Assembly (NCBI GenBank): GCA_910578185.1 | Contig: CAJTPN010000009.1 | Coordinates: 1-64,000 of the forward strand | Direction of reading: 5' to 3' | Source: an uncultured Acetatifactor sp. | Lineage (GTDB): Bacteria; Bacillota; Clostridia; Lachnospirales; Lachnospiraceae | DNA length: 64,000 bases | Part shown: positions 24,098-32,009 of the stretch, piece after piece | Position numbering within the stretch: the first letter of the stretch is position 1 | How the letters are laid out: every line of letters starts with the position of its first letter | The notes under the pieces: generated by a model | What the model saw: the letters and a program-made list of their open reading frames with translations, nothing else | The model's database searches: none | What the model was told of the DNA's origin: nothing | Made by a program: the position numbers and the translations under genes

Positions 24098-24850
24098 TTG
24101 GAGGCGAATAAGGAGCTTTTGGGCAAGGTAGCGCTTGTCACCGGAGCAGGACGTGGAATCGGCAGAGCCATAGCATGCGCGCTTGCCGGACAGGGAGCAC
24201 TGGTGATCGTAAATTATAACGGTTCCAGGGAGCGTGCGCTGGAGACGGTGGCACAGATACAAAGCTGCGGCGGAAAAGCGGAGGCGGTGGGCTGTGACGT
24301 ATCAGATTTCCAGGCCTGTGGGAAAATGGTGGAGGAGATTATTGGGAAATATGCCCATGTGGATATCCTGGTAAACAATGCGGGTGTCACAAGGGACAAC
24401 CTGGTGATGCGGATGAGTGAAGAGGACTATGATAAGGTGTTGAATACTAATTTGAAGGGTGCGTTCAACACCATACGTCATCTTTCCAGGTACTTTCTGA
24501 AACAGCGGAGTGGCAAGATTATTAATATCTCTTCTGTCTCAGGGGTACTGGGCAATGCGGGGCAGGCAAATTATTCTGCTTCCAAGGCAGGACTGATCGG
24601 GCTGACCAAAAGTGTGGCAAGAGAATTGGCCAGCAGGGGAATCTGTGTCAACGCGGTGGCACCAGGCTTTATAGACACCGAAATGACACAGGCCCTTCCT
24701 GAAAAGTCCAGAGAAGCGGCAGTGGCTGCGGTACCCATGGGCAGGATGGGGACGGTGGAAGATGTGGCGCAGTTGACGGCTTTTCTAGCCGGGAGCAGAT
24801 CGGATTATATCACGGGACAGGTTATTTGTGTGGACGGAGGCATGTCGTAA
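24098..24850 (+). CDS. fabG: 3-oxoacyl-ACP reductase
   Basis: 250 residues of the short-chain dehydrogenase family. The NADPH-binding TGAGRGIG is at residues 15-22, NNAG in the middle, and the catalytic Ser and YSASK follow. It reduces beta-ketoacyl-ACP. I prefer TTG 24098 because GGAGGG lies six bases upstream and the protein then begins like other FabG proteins. ATG 24050, directly after the fabD stop, would add 16 residues without a good ribosome binding site and cannot be fully excluded. The C-terminal CVDGGMS ending is standard. Confidence 0.93.
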   Translation: MEANKELLGKVALVTGAGRGIGRAIACALAGQGALVIVNYNGSRERALETVAQIQSCGGKAEAVGCDVSDFQACGKMVEEIIGKYAHVDILVNNAGVTRDNLVMRMSEEDYDKVLNTNLKGAFNTIRHLSRYFLKQRSGKIINISSVSGVLGNAGQANYSASKAGLIGLTKSVARELASRGICVNAVAPGFIDTEMTQALPEKSREAAVAAVPMGRMGTVEDVAQLTAFLAGSRSDYITGQVICVDGGMS

Positions 24851-24917
24851 TATTTGCGGGAAACGGAGACTGCCGGGCGTGTGGGTCAAGTAAGCCCATA
24901 AGTGTTTTGGGTTGTCA

Positions 24918-24965
24918 CTGCCTCATGAGCGGTTTTGGCCGCTTTCATAGATGGTGATGAGGCAG
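24918..24965 (+). promoter_or_regulatory. Hairpin between fabG and fabF
   Basis: CTGCCTCAT (24918-24926) pairs perfectly with ATGAGGCAG (24957-24965). A smaller AGCGG/CCGCT stem lies inside. No T-run follows, so it is more likely an mRNA processing or stability element than a terminator. Confidence 0.5.
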
Positions 24966-25003
24966 GCTGTATGGGAGCAAGTGAAGGAGAAGCAATATAG
25001 GTT

Positions 25004-26233
25004 ATGAAGAGAAGAGTAGTAGTGACAGGAATGGGGGCGGTTACGCCCGTTGGGATTGGCGTAGAGGCATTCTGGAACAGCATCCGCCTGGGTCGGACAG
25101 GTTTTGCACCCATCACAAGGTTTGACACCACGGACTATAAATGTAAACTGGCTGCGGAGGTCAAGGATTTCCATCCGGAGGAGTACATGGACAAAAAGGC
25201 CGCCAGACGCATGGAGCCGTTTTGCCAGTATGCGATGGCGGCGGCAGGCGAGGCAATGGCCGACGCAGGGCTTGATATGGAACAGGAGGATGCATATCGG
25301 GTGGGCTGTTGTGTGGGCAGCGGCATTGGCAGTTTGCAGGCGGCGGAAAGAGAATATGGCAGGCTGTTGGAAAAGGGGCCTTCCAAGGTGAGTCCTCTTT
25401 TTGTGCCCTTGATGATATCCAATATGGCGGCAGGGAATATCAGCATTGCCTATGGTTTAAAGGGAAAGAGTCTCAATGTGGTGACGGCCTGTGCCACGGG
25501 GACAAATTCCATCGGTGAGGCGTTTCGTTCCATTCAGTACGGTGAAATGGACGTGTGTGTGACAGGAGGAACAGAAGGCGCCATAACGCCTTTGGGCATC
25601 GCCGGTTTTTCGGCCTTGACGGCACTGTCTTCCAGTACGGATCCGGAACGCTGTTCCATTCCCTTTGACAAGGATAGAAGCGGTTTTGTCATGGGGGAGG
25701 GCGCGGGGATTGTGATCCTGGAGGAAATGGAGCATGCCAGAAAGCGCGGCGCTCATATTTACGCAGAAGTGCTGGGGTACGGCTGTTCGTCTGACGCATA
25801 CCATATTACTTCACCGGCCGAGGACGGAGCCGGCGCGGCGAAAGCGATGCAAAACGCCATGGAGGACGGCGGGGTGGAACCGGAGGCAGTTTCGTATATC
25901 AACGCCCACGGCACAGGCACCCATCTCAATGACTTGTTTGAGACCAGGGCCATCAAGCTTGCTTTTGGAAGTCACGCAGGGAAGTTGAAAATCAATTCCA
26001 CAAAGTCCATGATCGGACATCTCCTGGGCGCTGCCGGCGCGGCGGAGTTTATCGTCTGTGTGAAGGAAATCCAGGAGGGATTTATTCACAAAACCGTGGG
26101 ACTGAGGGAATCGGAAGAAGAATTGGATTTGGATTATTGCCGGGAGAGCTGTCATGTGGAGGTGCCGTATGCCCTGAGCAATTCCCTGGGCTTTGGGGGG
26201 CATAACGCCACCCTGCTCATCGGCCGACCATAG
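25004..26233 (+). CDS. fabF: Beta-ketoacyl-ACP synthase II
   Basis: 409 residues, standard length. The thiolase-fold active site is complete: Cys163 in TACATGTNS, His302 in NAHGTGTHLND and His339 in KSMIGHLLGAAG. It condenses malonyl-ACP with growing acyl-ACP and is the main elongation enzyme; no FabB is seen here. It follows fabG after 150 bases that hold the hairpin at 24918. The start at 25004 is preceded by AAGGAG at a long distance and AGG close by. Confidence 0.96.
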   Translation: MKRRVVVTGMGAVTPVGIGVEAFWNSIRLGRTGFAPITRFDTTDYKCKLAAEVKDFHPEEYMDKKAARRMEPFCQYAMAAAGEAMADAGLDMEQEDAYRVGCCVGSGIGSLQAAEREYGRLLEKGPSKVSPLFVPLMISNMAAGNISIAYGLKGKSLNVVTACATGTNSIGEAFRSIQYGEMDVCVTGGTEGAITPLGIAGFSALTALSSSTDPERCSIPFDKDRSGFVMGEGAGIVILEEMEHARKRGAHIYAEVLGYGCSSDAYHITSPAEDGAGAAKAMQNAMEDGGVEPEAVSYINAHGTGTHLNDLFETRAIKLAFGSHAGKLKINSTKSMIGHLLGAAGAAEFIVCVKEIQEGFIHKTVGLRESEEELDLDYCRESCHVEVPYALSNSLGFGGHNATLLIGRP

Positions 26234-26300
26234 CGGAAGGATGCTGTGAGGCGAAGAGACAAAACAAGCGCCGGCATACGGAAGCTGGAAACTAAAAATA

Positions 26301-26350
26301 GTCTCTAAGGTGTGGCAAGCGCCCTGGTTAGGGGGCTGAAGCGAAGAGAC
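26301..26350 (+). promoter_or_regulatory. Structured GTCTC/GAGAC leader element before fabZ
   Basis: GTCTCT (26301-26306) can pair with AGAGAC at 26345-26350, enclosing a small GCCCT/AGGG-type hairpin. The same AGAGAC also occurs upstream at 26255-26260, so two exclusive pairings are possible. A very similar element precedes the purine genes at 50379-50430. Both end close to a GAATAGGA ribosome binding site. Confidence 0.45.
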
Positions 26351-26372
26351 GGAACGGGAATAGGAACAAACC

Positions 26373-26801
26373 ATGTCATTATATACAACAACGGAAATTA
26401 TGGATATTATTCCCCACAGATATCCTTTTCTACTGATAGATACCATAGAAGAGCTGGAGCCAGGGGTACGGGCTCTGGGGAGAAAGTGTGTCAGTGTAAA
26501 CGAACCTTTTTTTCAGGGACATTTTCCAGGTAATCCCGTGATGCCGGGGGTCTTGATCGTGGAGGCGCTGGCACAGGTGGGGGCGGTTGCCATACTTTCT
26601 CAGCCCCAGTGGAAAGGGCGGACGGCATATTTTGCGGGGATTGACCGGGCTAAATTTCGTCGGAAAGTGCTTCCGGGGGATGTGCTGTGCCTGGAAACCA
26701 CGATCATAAAGGTCAAAGGCCCTGTGGGTGTGGGCAGGGCGGTTGCCACGGTGGATGGCAAGGTAGCCGCAGAGGCGGAATTGACCTTTGCCATTGGATG
26801 A
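26373..26801 (+). CDS. fabZ: 3-hydroxyacyl-ACP dehydratase FabZ
   Basis: 142 residues of the hot-dog fold family. The signature HRYPFLLID comes first, then the active-site GHFPGNPVMPGVLIVEALAQ with His50 and Glu64. It removes water from 3-hydroxyacyl-ACP to give the substrate of FabK. No FabA-type isomerase is evident in this operon, so how unsaturated fatty acids are made is not clear from this window. ATG 26373 follows ATAGGAACAAACC. The 139-base gap before it holds the GTCTC/GAGAC element. Confidence 0.95.
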   Translation: MSLYTTTEIMDIIPHRYPFLLIDTIEELEPGVRALGRKCVSVNEPFFQGHFPGNPVMPGVLIVEALAQVGAVAILSQPQWKGRTAYFAGIDRAKFRRKVLPGDVLCLETTIIKVKGPVGVGRAVATVDGKVAAEAELTFAIG

Positions 26802-26846
26802 GGTGTGTATTAGGTATCATGGGCAAAGTGCCCAGGGAGGCATAAA

Positions 26847-28736
26847 ATGAGTGATCGGTTTAAAAAGGGCTTACGGGAAAAGCGTGCTACATTTTTTTCC
26901 AGACTATCGGAGAAAAGTGCGGATTATGAATCCCACAGCGAAGGCAGGGATTTTAAGCAGGAAGCTGACGCCGGATCCAAAGAAGGTTTTGGCAGACGGT
27001 GGAAATTCCGGAAGGGAAAAGAATCGGAAGAAATCTTGAACGAGGCGGCGGGGCCTTTGGATAATTCAGGGGAAACGGAATCCGCTCAGACAGGAGAAGC
27101 CTATTTGATTCGTTGTCCCAAATGCGGGAAAATGGTGGACAGAGACCGGGTGGTGAAGAGAAAGTACGTCTGCTGTGAGTGTAACGGTTACTTTAGAGTC
27201 AAGATACACAACCGCATTCGTATGGTGGCGGATCCTCATACCTTTGAACCCTGGTTTACCGATCTGCCCGTGCGCAACCCTCTGGGCTATGAGGGCTATG
27301 AAGATAAGCTGGCGGAAGCCAGGGAGCGAACAGGGCTGGACGAGGCGGTGTCCGTAGGACAGTGTAAGGTTTTTGGAGAGGACATTGTGCTTGGCATCTG
27401 CGATTCCCGCTTTCTGATGGCCAGCATGGGACATACGGTTGGAGAGAAAATTACTGCCGCCATAGAGCGCGCCATAGAAAAGAGATTGCCGGTATTTTTG
27501 TTTTGTTGTTCTGGAGGAGCCAGAATGCAGGAAGGGATCATATCCCTGATGCAGATGGCAAAGACTTCCGCAGCCATTCAGAAGCTTGGGGAGGCGGGGC
27601 TGCTGTACTGCACCGTGCTCACGGATCCCACCACAGGGGGGGTAACGGCCAGCTTTGCCATGCTGGGGGATGTGATTATGGCGGAACCGGGGGCATTGAT
27701 TGGATTTGCCGGACCCAGGGTGATCAAGCAGACCATCGGTCAGGAACTGCCGGAAGGCTTCCAGACGGCGGAATTTCTGGTGGAGCACGGCATTATTGAC
27801 GGGATTGTACAGCGGGAAAACCTGAAGAAGACCATATATTTTCTGATCAAAGCTCATCAGTGCAAGGCCGGGGAGTATGCGGATTTTACGCCGGGAAAAG
27901 AATTCCATTTCGTGCTGAGCGAGATTATGAAGGAACAGGAGTGGACGGTTCGTCCCAAGGATGCCTGGGAAAAGGTCAAGGCGGTGAGACGAGTGGAGAG
28001 AGCCTCTGCCTGCGACTACATGGGACATATTTTTGACTACTTTGTGGAGGCACACGGCGACAGAAGCTTTAGGGATGATCCGGCGATCATAGGCGGAATC
28101 GGCTTTCTGGACGGCCAGCCGGTGACGGTGATCGCAGAGCATAAGGGGAAGGACATCAGGGAGTGCCAGGAGCGCAATTACGGCATGCCCATGCCGGAAG
28201 GCTATCGAAAGGCATTGAGACTGATGAAACAGGCCGAAAAATTTAATCGGCCCATTGTGAGCTTTATCAATACTTCCGGCGCTTTCTGCGGCATAGAAGC
28301 GGAGGAGCGGGGACAGGGGGAAGCGATTGCACGAAATCTGCGGGAAATGTCCGCATTGAAGGTACCTGTGCTCTGTATCTTTATCGGGGAGGGCGGCAGC
28401 GGCGGCGCTCTTGCCACGGCGGTGGGAAATGAAGTCTGGATGCTGGAGAACGCAACCTATTCCATACTGTCGCCGGAGGGCTTTGCCTCAATCTTGTGGA
28501 AGGATTCTTCCAGAGCCAAGGAGGCAAGCGAAGTTATGCACATTACGGCGCAGGATTTGTACCGGCTTCATGTGATCGAGAAGATTATCCCGGAGTTTGG
28601 AGGCGCGGACAGCACCACGGCGGAGGCCATCGGCGGTTATATGAAGGAACAGATAAAAGATTTCCTGAAGCGCTATCGGGGGAAGAGCGGGGAAGAGATT
28701 GCAGAACAGAGATATCGAAGGTTCCGCAGTTTTTGA
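26847..28736 (+). CDS. accDA: Fused acetyl-CoA carboxylase carboxyltransferase (AccD-AccA)
   Basis: 629 residues join the two carboxyltransferase subunits that are separate in most bacteria. A charged, poorly conserved tail (1-85) leads to the AccD zinc ribbon (C90-x2-C93, C109-x2-C112) and the crotonase-like domain with LFCCSGGARMQEG and GVTASFAMLGD. From about residue 365 the AccA part follows, with AHGDRSFRDDPAIIGG, EHKGKD, NYGMPMPEGYRKALR and GEGGSGGALA. The enzyme transfers CO2 from carboxybiotin to acetyl-CoA, making malonyl-CoA. The biotin carrier (accB) and biotin carboxylase (accC) genes are not in this operon. ATG 26847 has GGGAGG upstream. Confidence 0.93.
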   Translation: MSDRFKKGLREKRATFFSRLSEKSADYESHSEGRDFKQEADAGSKEGFGRRWKFRKGKESEEILNEAAGPLDNSGETESAQTGEAYLIRCPKCGKMVDRDRVVKRKYVCCECNGYFRVKIHNRIRMVADPHTFEPWFTDLPVRNPLGYEGYEDKLAEARERTGLDEAVSVGQCKVFGEDIVLGICDSRFLMASMGHTVGEKITAAIERAIEKRLPVFLFCCSGGARMQEGIISLMQMAKTSAAIQKLGEAGLLYCTVLTDPTTGGVTASFAMLGDVIMAEPGALIGFAGPRVIKQTIGQELPEGFQTAEFLVEHGIIDGIVQRENLKKTIYFLIKAHQCKAGEYADFTPGKEFHFVLSEIMKEQEWTVRPKDAWEKVKAVRRVERASACDYMGHIFDYFVEAHGDRSFRDDPAIIGGIGFLDGQPVTVIAEHKGKDIRECQERNYGMPMPEGYRKALRLMKQAEKFNRPIVSFINTSGAFCGIEAEERGQGEAIARNLREMSALKVPVLCIFIGEGGSGGALATAVGNEVWMLENATYSILSPEGFASILWKDSSRAKEASEVMHITAQDLYRLHVIEKIIPEFGGADSTTAEAIGGYMKEQIKDFLKRYRGKSGEEIAEQRYRRFRSF

Positions 28737-28779
28737 TACTTTGGGAGAAGCGGTTATGGCGGAAAGGCGGTTTACATAA

Positions 28780-29748
28780 ATGTCAATCAGAATAGCGGGG
28801 ACGGGCGGCGCCCTGCCGGAGAAAAAAGTTACAAATGATATGATTGCTCAAATGGTGGATACCTCGGACGAATGGATCAGAGAGCGGACGGGGATCGGCA
28901 GCAGATTTGTGTCCACCGGGGAGACGGTTGCCTCCCTTGTAGCCCGGGCCTGCAGTCTGGCGCTGGAGCGTGCCGGCAGGGAGGCAGAGGAGGTGGAATT
29001 GCTCCTGGTGGCTACCTGTACACCGGAAGACGCCCTGCCCTGTATGGCATGCCAGGTGCAGGAGAAGATCGGCGCAAAGGAGGCGGTTGCCTTTGACCTG
29101 AATGCTGCCTGCGCGGGATTTCTCTTTGCACTCCACACGGCATGGGCGTATGTGGAGTCGGGAATCTATCAAAACGCCCTGGTTGCAGGCGGGGAAGTGC
29201 TTTCCAAGATGATTGACTGGCAGGACCGGGGAACCTGCGTCCTCTTTGGGGACGGTGCAGGGGCCGTATTGGTGGAGAAATGTGCTGACGGTGGGATTTT
29301 AAGTTTTGTGCAGCATTCCGACGGCAATCGTGGGGCAGTGCTTTCCTGTGGGGCAAGGCCCATTGCAAATCCTTATTTCACCGGCGCTTCCCAGGAAAGA
29401 TATGTCAGGATGGATGGGCGGGAGGTGTTTTCGTTTGCGCTTCGTCAGGTTCCGGCTGCAATTGAGGAAGCACTTGCAAAGGCCCGGCTTGCCGTGGAAG
29501 ATGTGGATGTGTTTGTGCTTCACCAGGCAAACAGGCGCATTATAGAAGGGATTTCCAGGCGTCTTGGCGCGGATTTGGAAAAGTTCCCCATGAATTTGGA
29601 GCAGGTGGGGAATACCTCTTCCGCTGCGATTCCCCTGCTGTTGGATATGCTGTACAGAGAGGGGCGGATCCGCAGCGGACAGGTGGTGGTCCTTTCGGGT
29701 TTTGGCGCCGGGCTTACATACGGCGCCTGCGTGATGCGGATCAACTGA
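28780..29748 (+). CDS. fabH: Beta-ketoacyl-ACP synthase III
   Basis: 322 residues with the FabH triad: Cys111 in NAACAGF, a His in VFVLHQANRRI, and an Asn in GNTSSAA. N-terminal SDEWIRERTGI is the usual signature. It starts chains by condensing acetyl- or branched acyl-CoA with malonyl-ACP, so it sets the primer and hence straight or branched products. In streptococcal clusters fabH lies at the front with fabT. Here the fabH-fabT pair has moved to the distal end, after accDA. ATG 28780 lies 43 bases past the accDA stop. Confidence 0.95.
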   Translation: MSIRIAGTGGALPEKKVTNDMIAQMVDTSDEWIRERTGIGSRFVSTGETVASLVARACSLALERAGREAEEVELLLVATCTPEDALPCMACQVQEKIGAKEAVAFDLNAACAGFLFALHTAWAYVESGIYQNALVAGGEVLSKMIDWQDRGTCVLFGDGAGAVLVEKCADGGILSFVQHSDGNRGAVLSCGARPIANPYFTGASQERYVRMDGREVFSFALRQVPAAIEEALAKARLAVEDVDVFVLHQANRRIIEGISRRLGADLEKFPMNLEQVGNTSSAAIPLLLDMLYREGRIRSGQVVVLSGFGAGLTYGACVMRIN

Positions 29749-29831
29749 AAATCCGGACGTTCCCAAGTGGTAGTATGGCTGTCCGCAGAAGGGGGTTCAG
29801 CCAGGTTTAAGAGGAGGATGACGGCGGCAAA

Positions 29832-30284
29832 ATGACCCAGAGCACAAAACGCTCTCTGAATGAATTGCTTGTGAATCTGTTCAATCATGTGATGGATATG
29901 GAAGCCAAAGCGGTTATTACGGAGGAGTTCATCGGCATTACCAACAATGATATGCACATAATGGAGGCAATCGGGGTAGAAGAACCCCGAAAGATGTCCG
30001 AGATAGCCCACAGGCTTTCCGTTACTGTCAGCACCCTGACGACTAACATGAACGGCCTGGAGAAGAAGGGATATATCAGGCGTGAACGCAGCCAGAAGGA
30101 TAAGAGAGTCGTACATGTTACCCTGACGGAAAAAGGCAGAAAAGCCTTTTTTCATCACAGGGATTTTCACAAAAAAATGATTAGAGCCATTTTAAAGGAT
30201 TTAGGCGGCGAAGAATTGGAGATATTATACAAGTGTCTGACAAACCTTAATCATTTTCTGGAGATGCCGGAGGACAAAAGATAA
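29832..30284 (+). CDS. fabT: FabT-like MarR regulator of fatty acid synthesis
   Basis: 150 residues of the MarR family: helical start, the DNA-binding block KMSEIAHRLSVTVSTLTTNMNGLEKKGYI, and the wing ERSQKDKRVVHVTLTEKGR. The position just after fabH, and the TTTGA-N-TCAAA palindrome in front of the operon, point to FabT, which represses fab genes when bound to acyl-ACP with long chains. Because it is the last fab gene of the operon it would repress its own synthesis. The symbol is by inference from context and operator; no experiment can be read from sequence. ATG or another start near 29832 is preceded by AGGAGGATGACGGCGGCAAA. Confidence 0.8.
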   Translation: MTQSTKRSLNELLVNLFNHVMDMEAKAVITEEFIGITNNDMHIMEAIGVEEPRKMSEIAHRLSVTVSTLTTNMNGLEKKGYIRRERSQKDKRVVHVTLTEKGRKAFFHHRDFHKKMIRAILKDLGGEELEILYKCLTNLNHFLEMPEDKR

Positions 30285-30338
30285 GGGGAATCGGGTGCAA
30301 AGCATAAGGACAGGCTTGGCCGGAAGGTAGGGTATGTT

Positions 30339-31898
30339 ATGAGTACAAGTACGAGTGAAAGCGGGAAATTTGGACGAATTAAAACGGCTGTTTACGGAAG
30401 AACGATAATGATTCTGATGGGCGTTCTTGCGCAGCTGGTGTTGCTGCTGATAGGATACTGGTGGCTGAGCAGTTACAGTTTCTGGTTTTATGCTTTTTTT
30501 CTGGGGATCAGTGTCTGTGTGATCCTATATATGTTTAATGCGGGCGGCAATCCGGACATGAGGCTTTCCTGGATGCTGCCCATTGCCTTTTTTCCTGTGT
30601 TTGGCGCCATCTTCTATGCCACCATCGTATCGCTGCCGGGTACCAAAGTGATGTCTGAGAGACTGAAATTACTGTCGGAACATACGAAAGAATATGTACG
30701 GCCCAGGAAGGAAAATTGGGACAGGCTTCGAGCCGAAAATCCCCATATGGGGCGGCTGGCGCATTACCTGGAGGGCTGTGACAACAGCCCTGTATACGGA
30801 AATACCCGGATGAAATACTATCCGCTGGGAGACGCTCAGTTTGTGGACATGGTGAAGGAGCTGGAGAATGCCACAGAATATATCTTTATGGAATTTTTCA
30901 TCGTTCACGAGGGCAGGATGCTGGATACCATATTAGAGATCTTGAAACGCAAGGCAGGGCAGGGCGTGGAGGTGAGGTTTATGTGCGACGGCACCAATGT
31001 GCTTTGGAACCTGCCCAATTCCTTTCCCAAGGTGCTGGAAAAGGAGGGGATCCGTTGTAAGATGTTCGCTCCCATCAGACCCGTTTTCTCGCCGCATTAC
31101 AATAATCGGGATCACCGCAAAATCCTGGTGATCGACGGAAAGGTGGCATTTACGGGAGGCATTAACCTGGCGGACGAGTATATCAATGAAAAGGAGCGCT
31201 TCGGACATTGGAAAGATGCAGGCGCCATGATCAAGGGGGATGCGGTGGAGCGATTTACCTACATGTTTCTGGAGATGTGGGATGAATCGGAGGAGGTGCC
31301 GGAGCAATATGAGAAATATACGCTGCCCGAGAATGCAAAAGTGGAGGAGGACGGGTATCTGATTCCCTACAGCGTCTCCCCGCTGGGACCGGAGCGAGTG
31401 GGTGAGCGGATTTATCTGGATGTGATCAATACGGCCCATACCTATGTGCATATCATGACACCATACTTGATACTGGATTATCAAATGGTTATGGCGCTGA
31501 CCTATGCTGCCAAGAGAGGAGTGGAGGTTATCATTATCATGCCCCATGTACCGGACAAAAAGTATGCGTTTGTGTTGGCAAAGACCTATTATAATCAGCT
31601 GCTGGAGGCTGGAGTGAGAATCTGCGAGTATGTTCCCGGCTTTGTACATGCGAAGGTCTTTGTATCGGACGATGTGAAAGCCGTGGTGGGCACGGTGAAT
31701 CTGGATTATCGCAGCTTGTATCATCACTTTGAATGCGGCCTTGTATTATACCGCAACTCCCAGATTGCCGTGATGGAAAGAGATATTCAGGATACGCTGG
31801 AAAAATGTATGGAAGTTCATATTGAAGATTATAAGAAACTGAAACTGACGGATCGCATGTTGGGCAGAATTATGCGAGTAGTGGCGCCTTTGATGTAA
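30339..31898 (+). CDS. cls: Cardiolipin synthase (phospholipase D family)
   Basis: 519 residues. Two N-terminal membrane helices (about 17-40 and 43-65) and a third hydrophobic stretch near 70-90 anchor the protein. Two HKD active-site motifs follow: HRKILVIDGK with GGINLADEY, and HAKVFVSDD with GTVNLDYRS. Together they form one catalytic site that joins two phosphatidylglycerol molecules to cardiolipin. It lies 54 bases behind fabT on the same strand, with the terminator only after it, so it may be a distal gene of the fatty acid operon and thus tie cardiolipin to chain supply. Confidence 0.92.
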   Translation: MSTSTSESGKFGRIKTAVYGRTIMILMGVLAQLVLLLIGYWWLSSYSFWFYAFFLGISVCVILYMFNAGGNPDMRLSWMLPIAFFPVFGAIFYATIVSLPGTKVMSERLKLLSEHTKEYVRPRKENWDRLRAENPHMGRLAHYLEGCDNSPVYGNTRMKYYPLGDAQFVDMVKELENATEYIFMEFFIVHEGRMLDTILEILKRKAGQGVEVRFMCDGTNVLWNLPNSFPKVLEKEGIRCKMFAPIRPVFSPHYNNRDHRKILVIDGKVAFTGGINLADEYINEKERFGHWKDAGAMIKGDAVERFTYMFLEMWDESEEVPEQYEKYTLPENAKVEEDGYLIPYSVSPLGPERVGERIYLDVINTAHTYVHIMTPYLILDYQMVMALTYAAKRGVEVIIIMPHVPDKKYAFVLAKTYYNQLLEAGVRICEYVPGFVHAKVFVSDDVKAVVGTVNLDYRSLYHHFECGLVLYRNSQIAVMERDIQDTLEKCMEVHIEDYKKLKLTDRMLGRIMRVVAPLM

Positions 31899-31914
31899 AA
31901 TTAGACAGTTTGAC

Positions 31915-31944
31915 AAAAAAATCCCCTAAAAGGGATTTTTTTTT
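31915..31944 (+). terminator. Rho-independent terminator after cls
   Basis: AATCCC (31920-31925) and GGGATT (31932-31937) with flanking A and T runs; the T tract is nine bases long. It marks the end of the fatty acid/cardiolipin transcript. Confidence 0.88.
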
Positions 31945-31945
31945 G

Positions 31946-31974
31946 TTGATACTGTGGAGAAAAAGTATTATAAT
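31946..31974 (+). promoter_or_regulatory. Promoter of the membrane chemoreceptor gene
   Basis: TTGATA (31946-31951), 17 bases, TATAAT (31969-31974), directly behind the cls terminator and 35 bases before the start codon. Confidence 0.8.
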
Positions 31975-32009
31975 AAAAGAAATTTTATGATGGGGTAAGG
32001 AGATATGGG

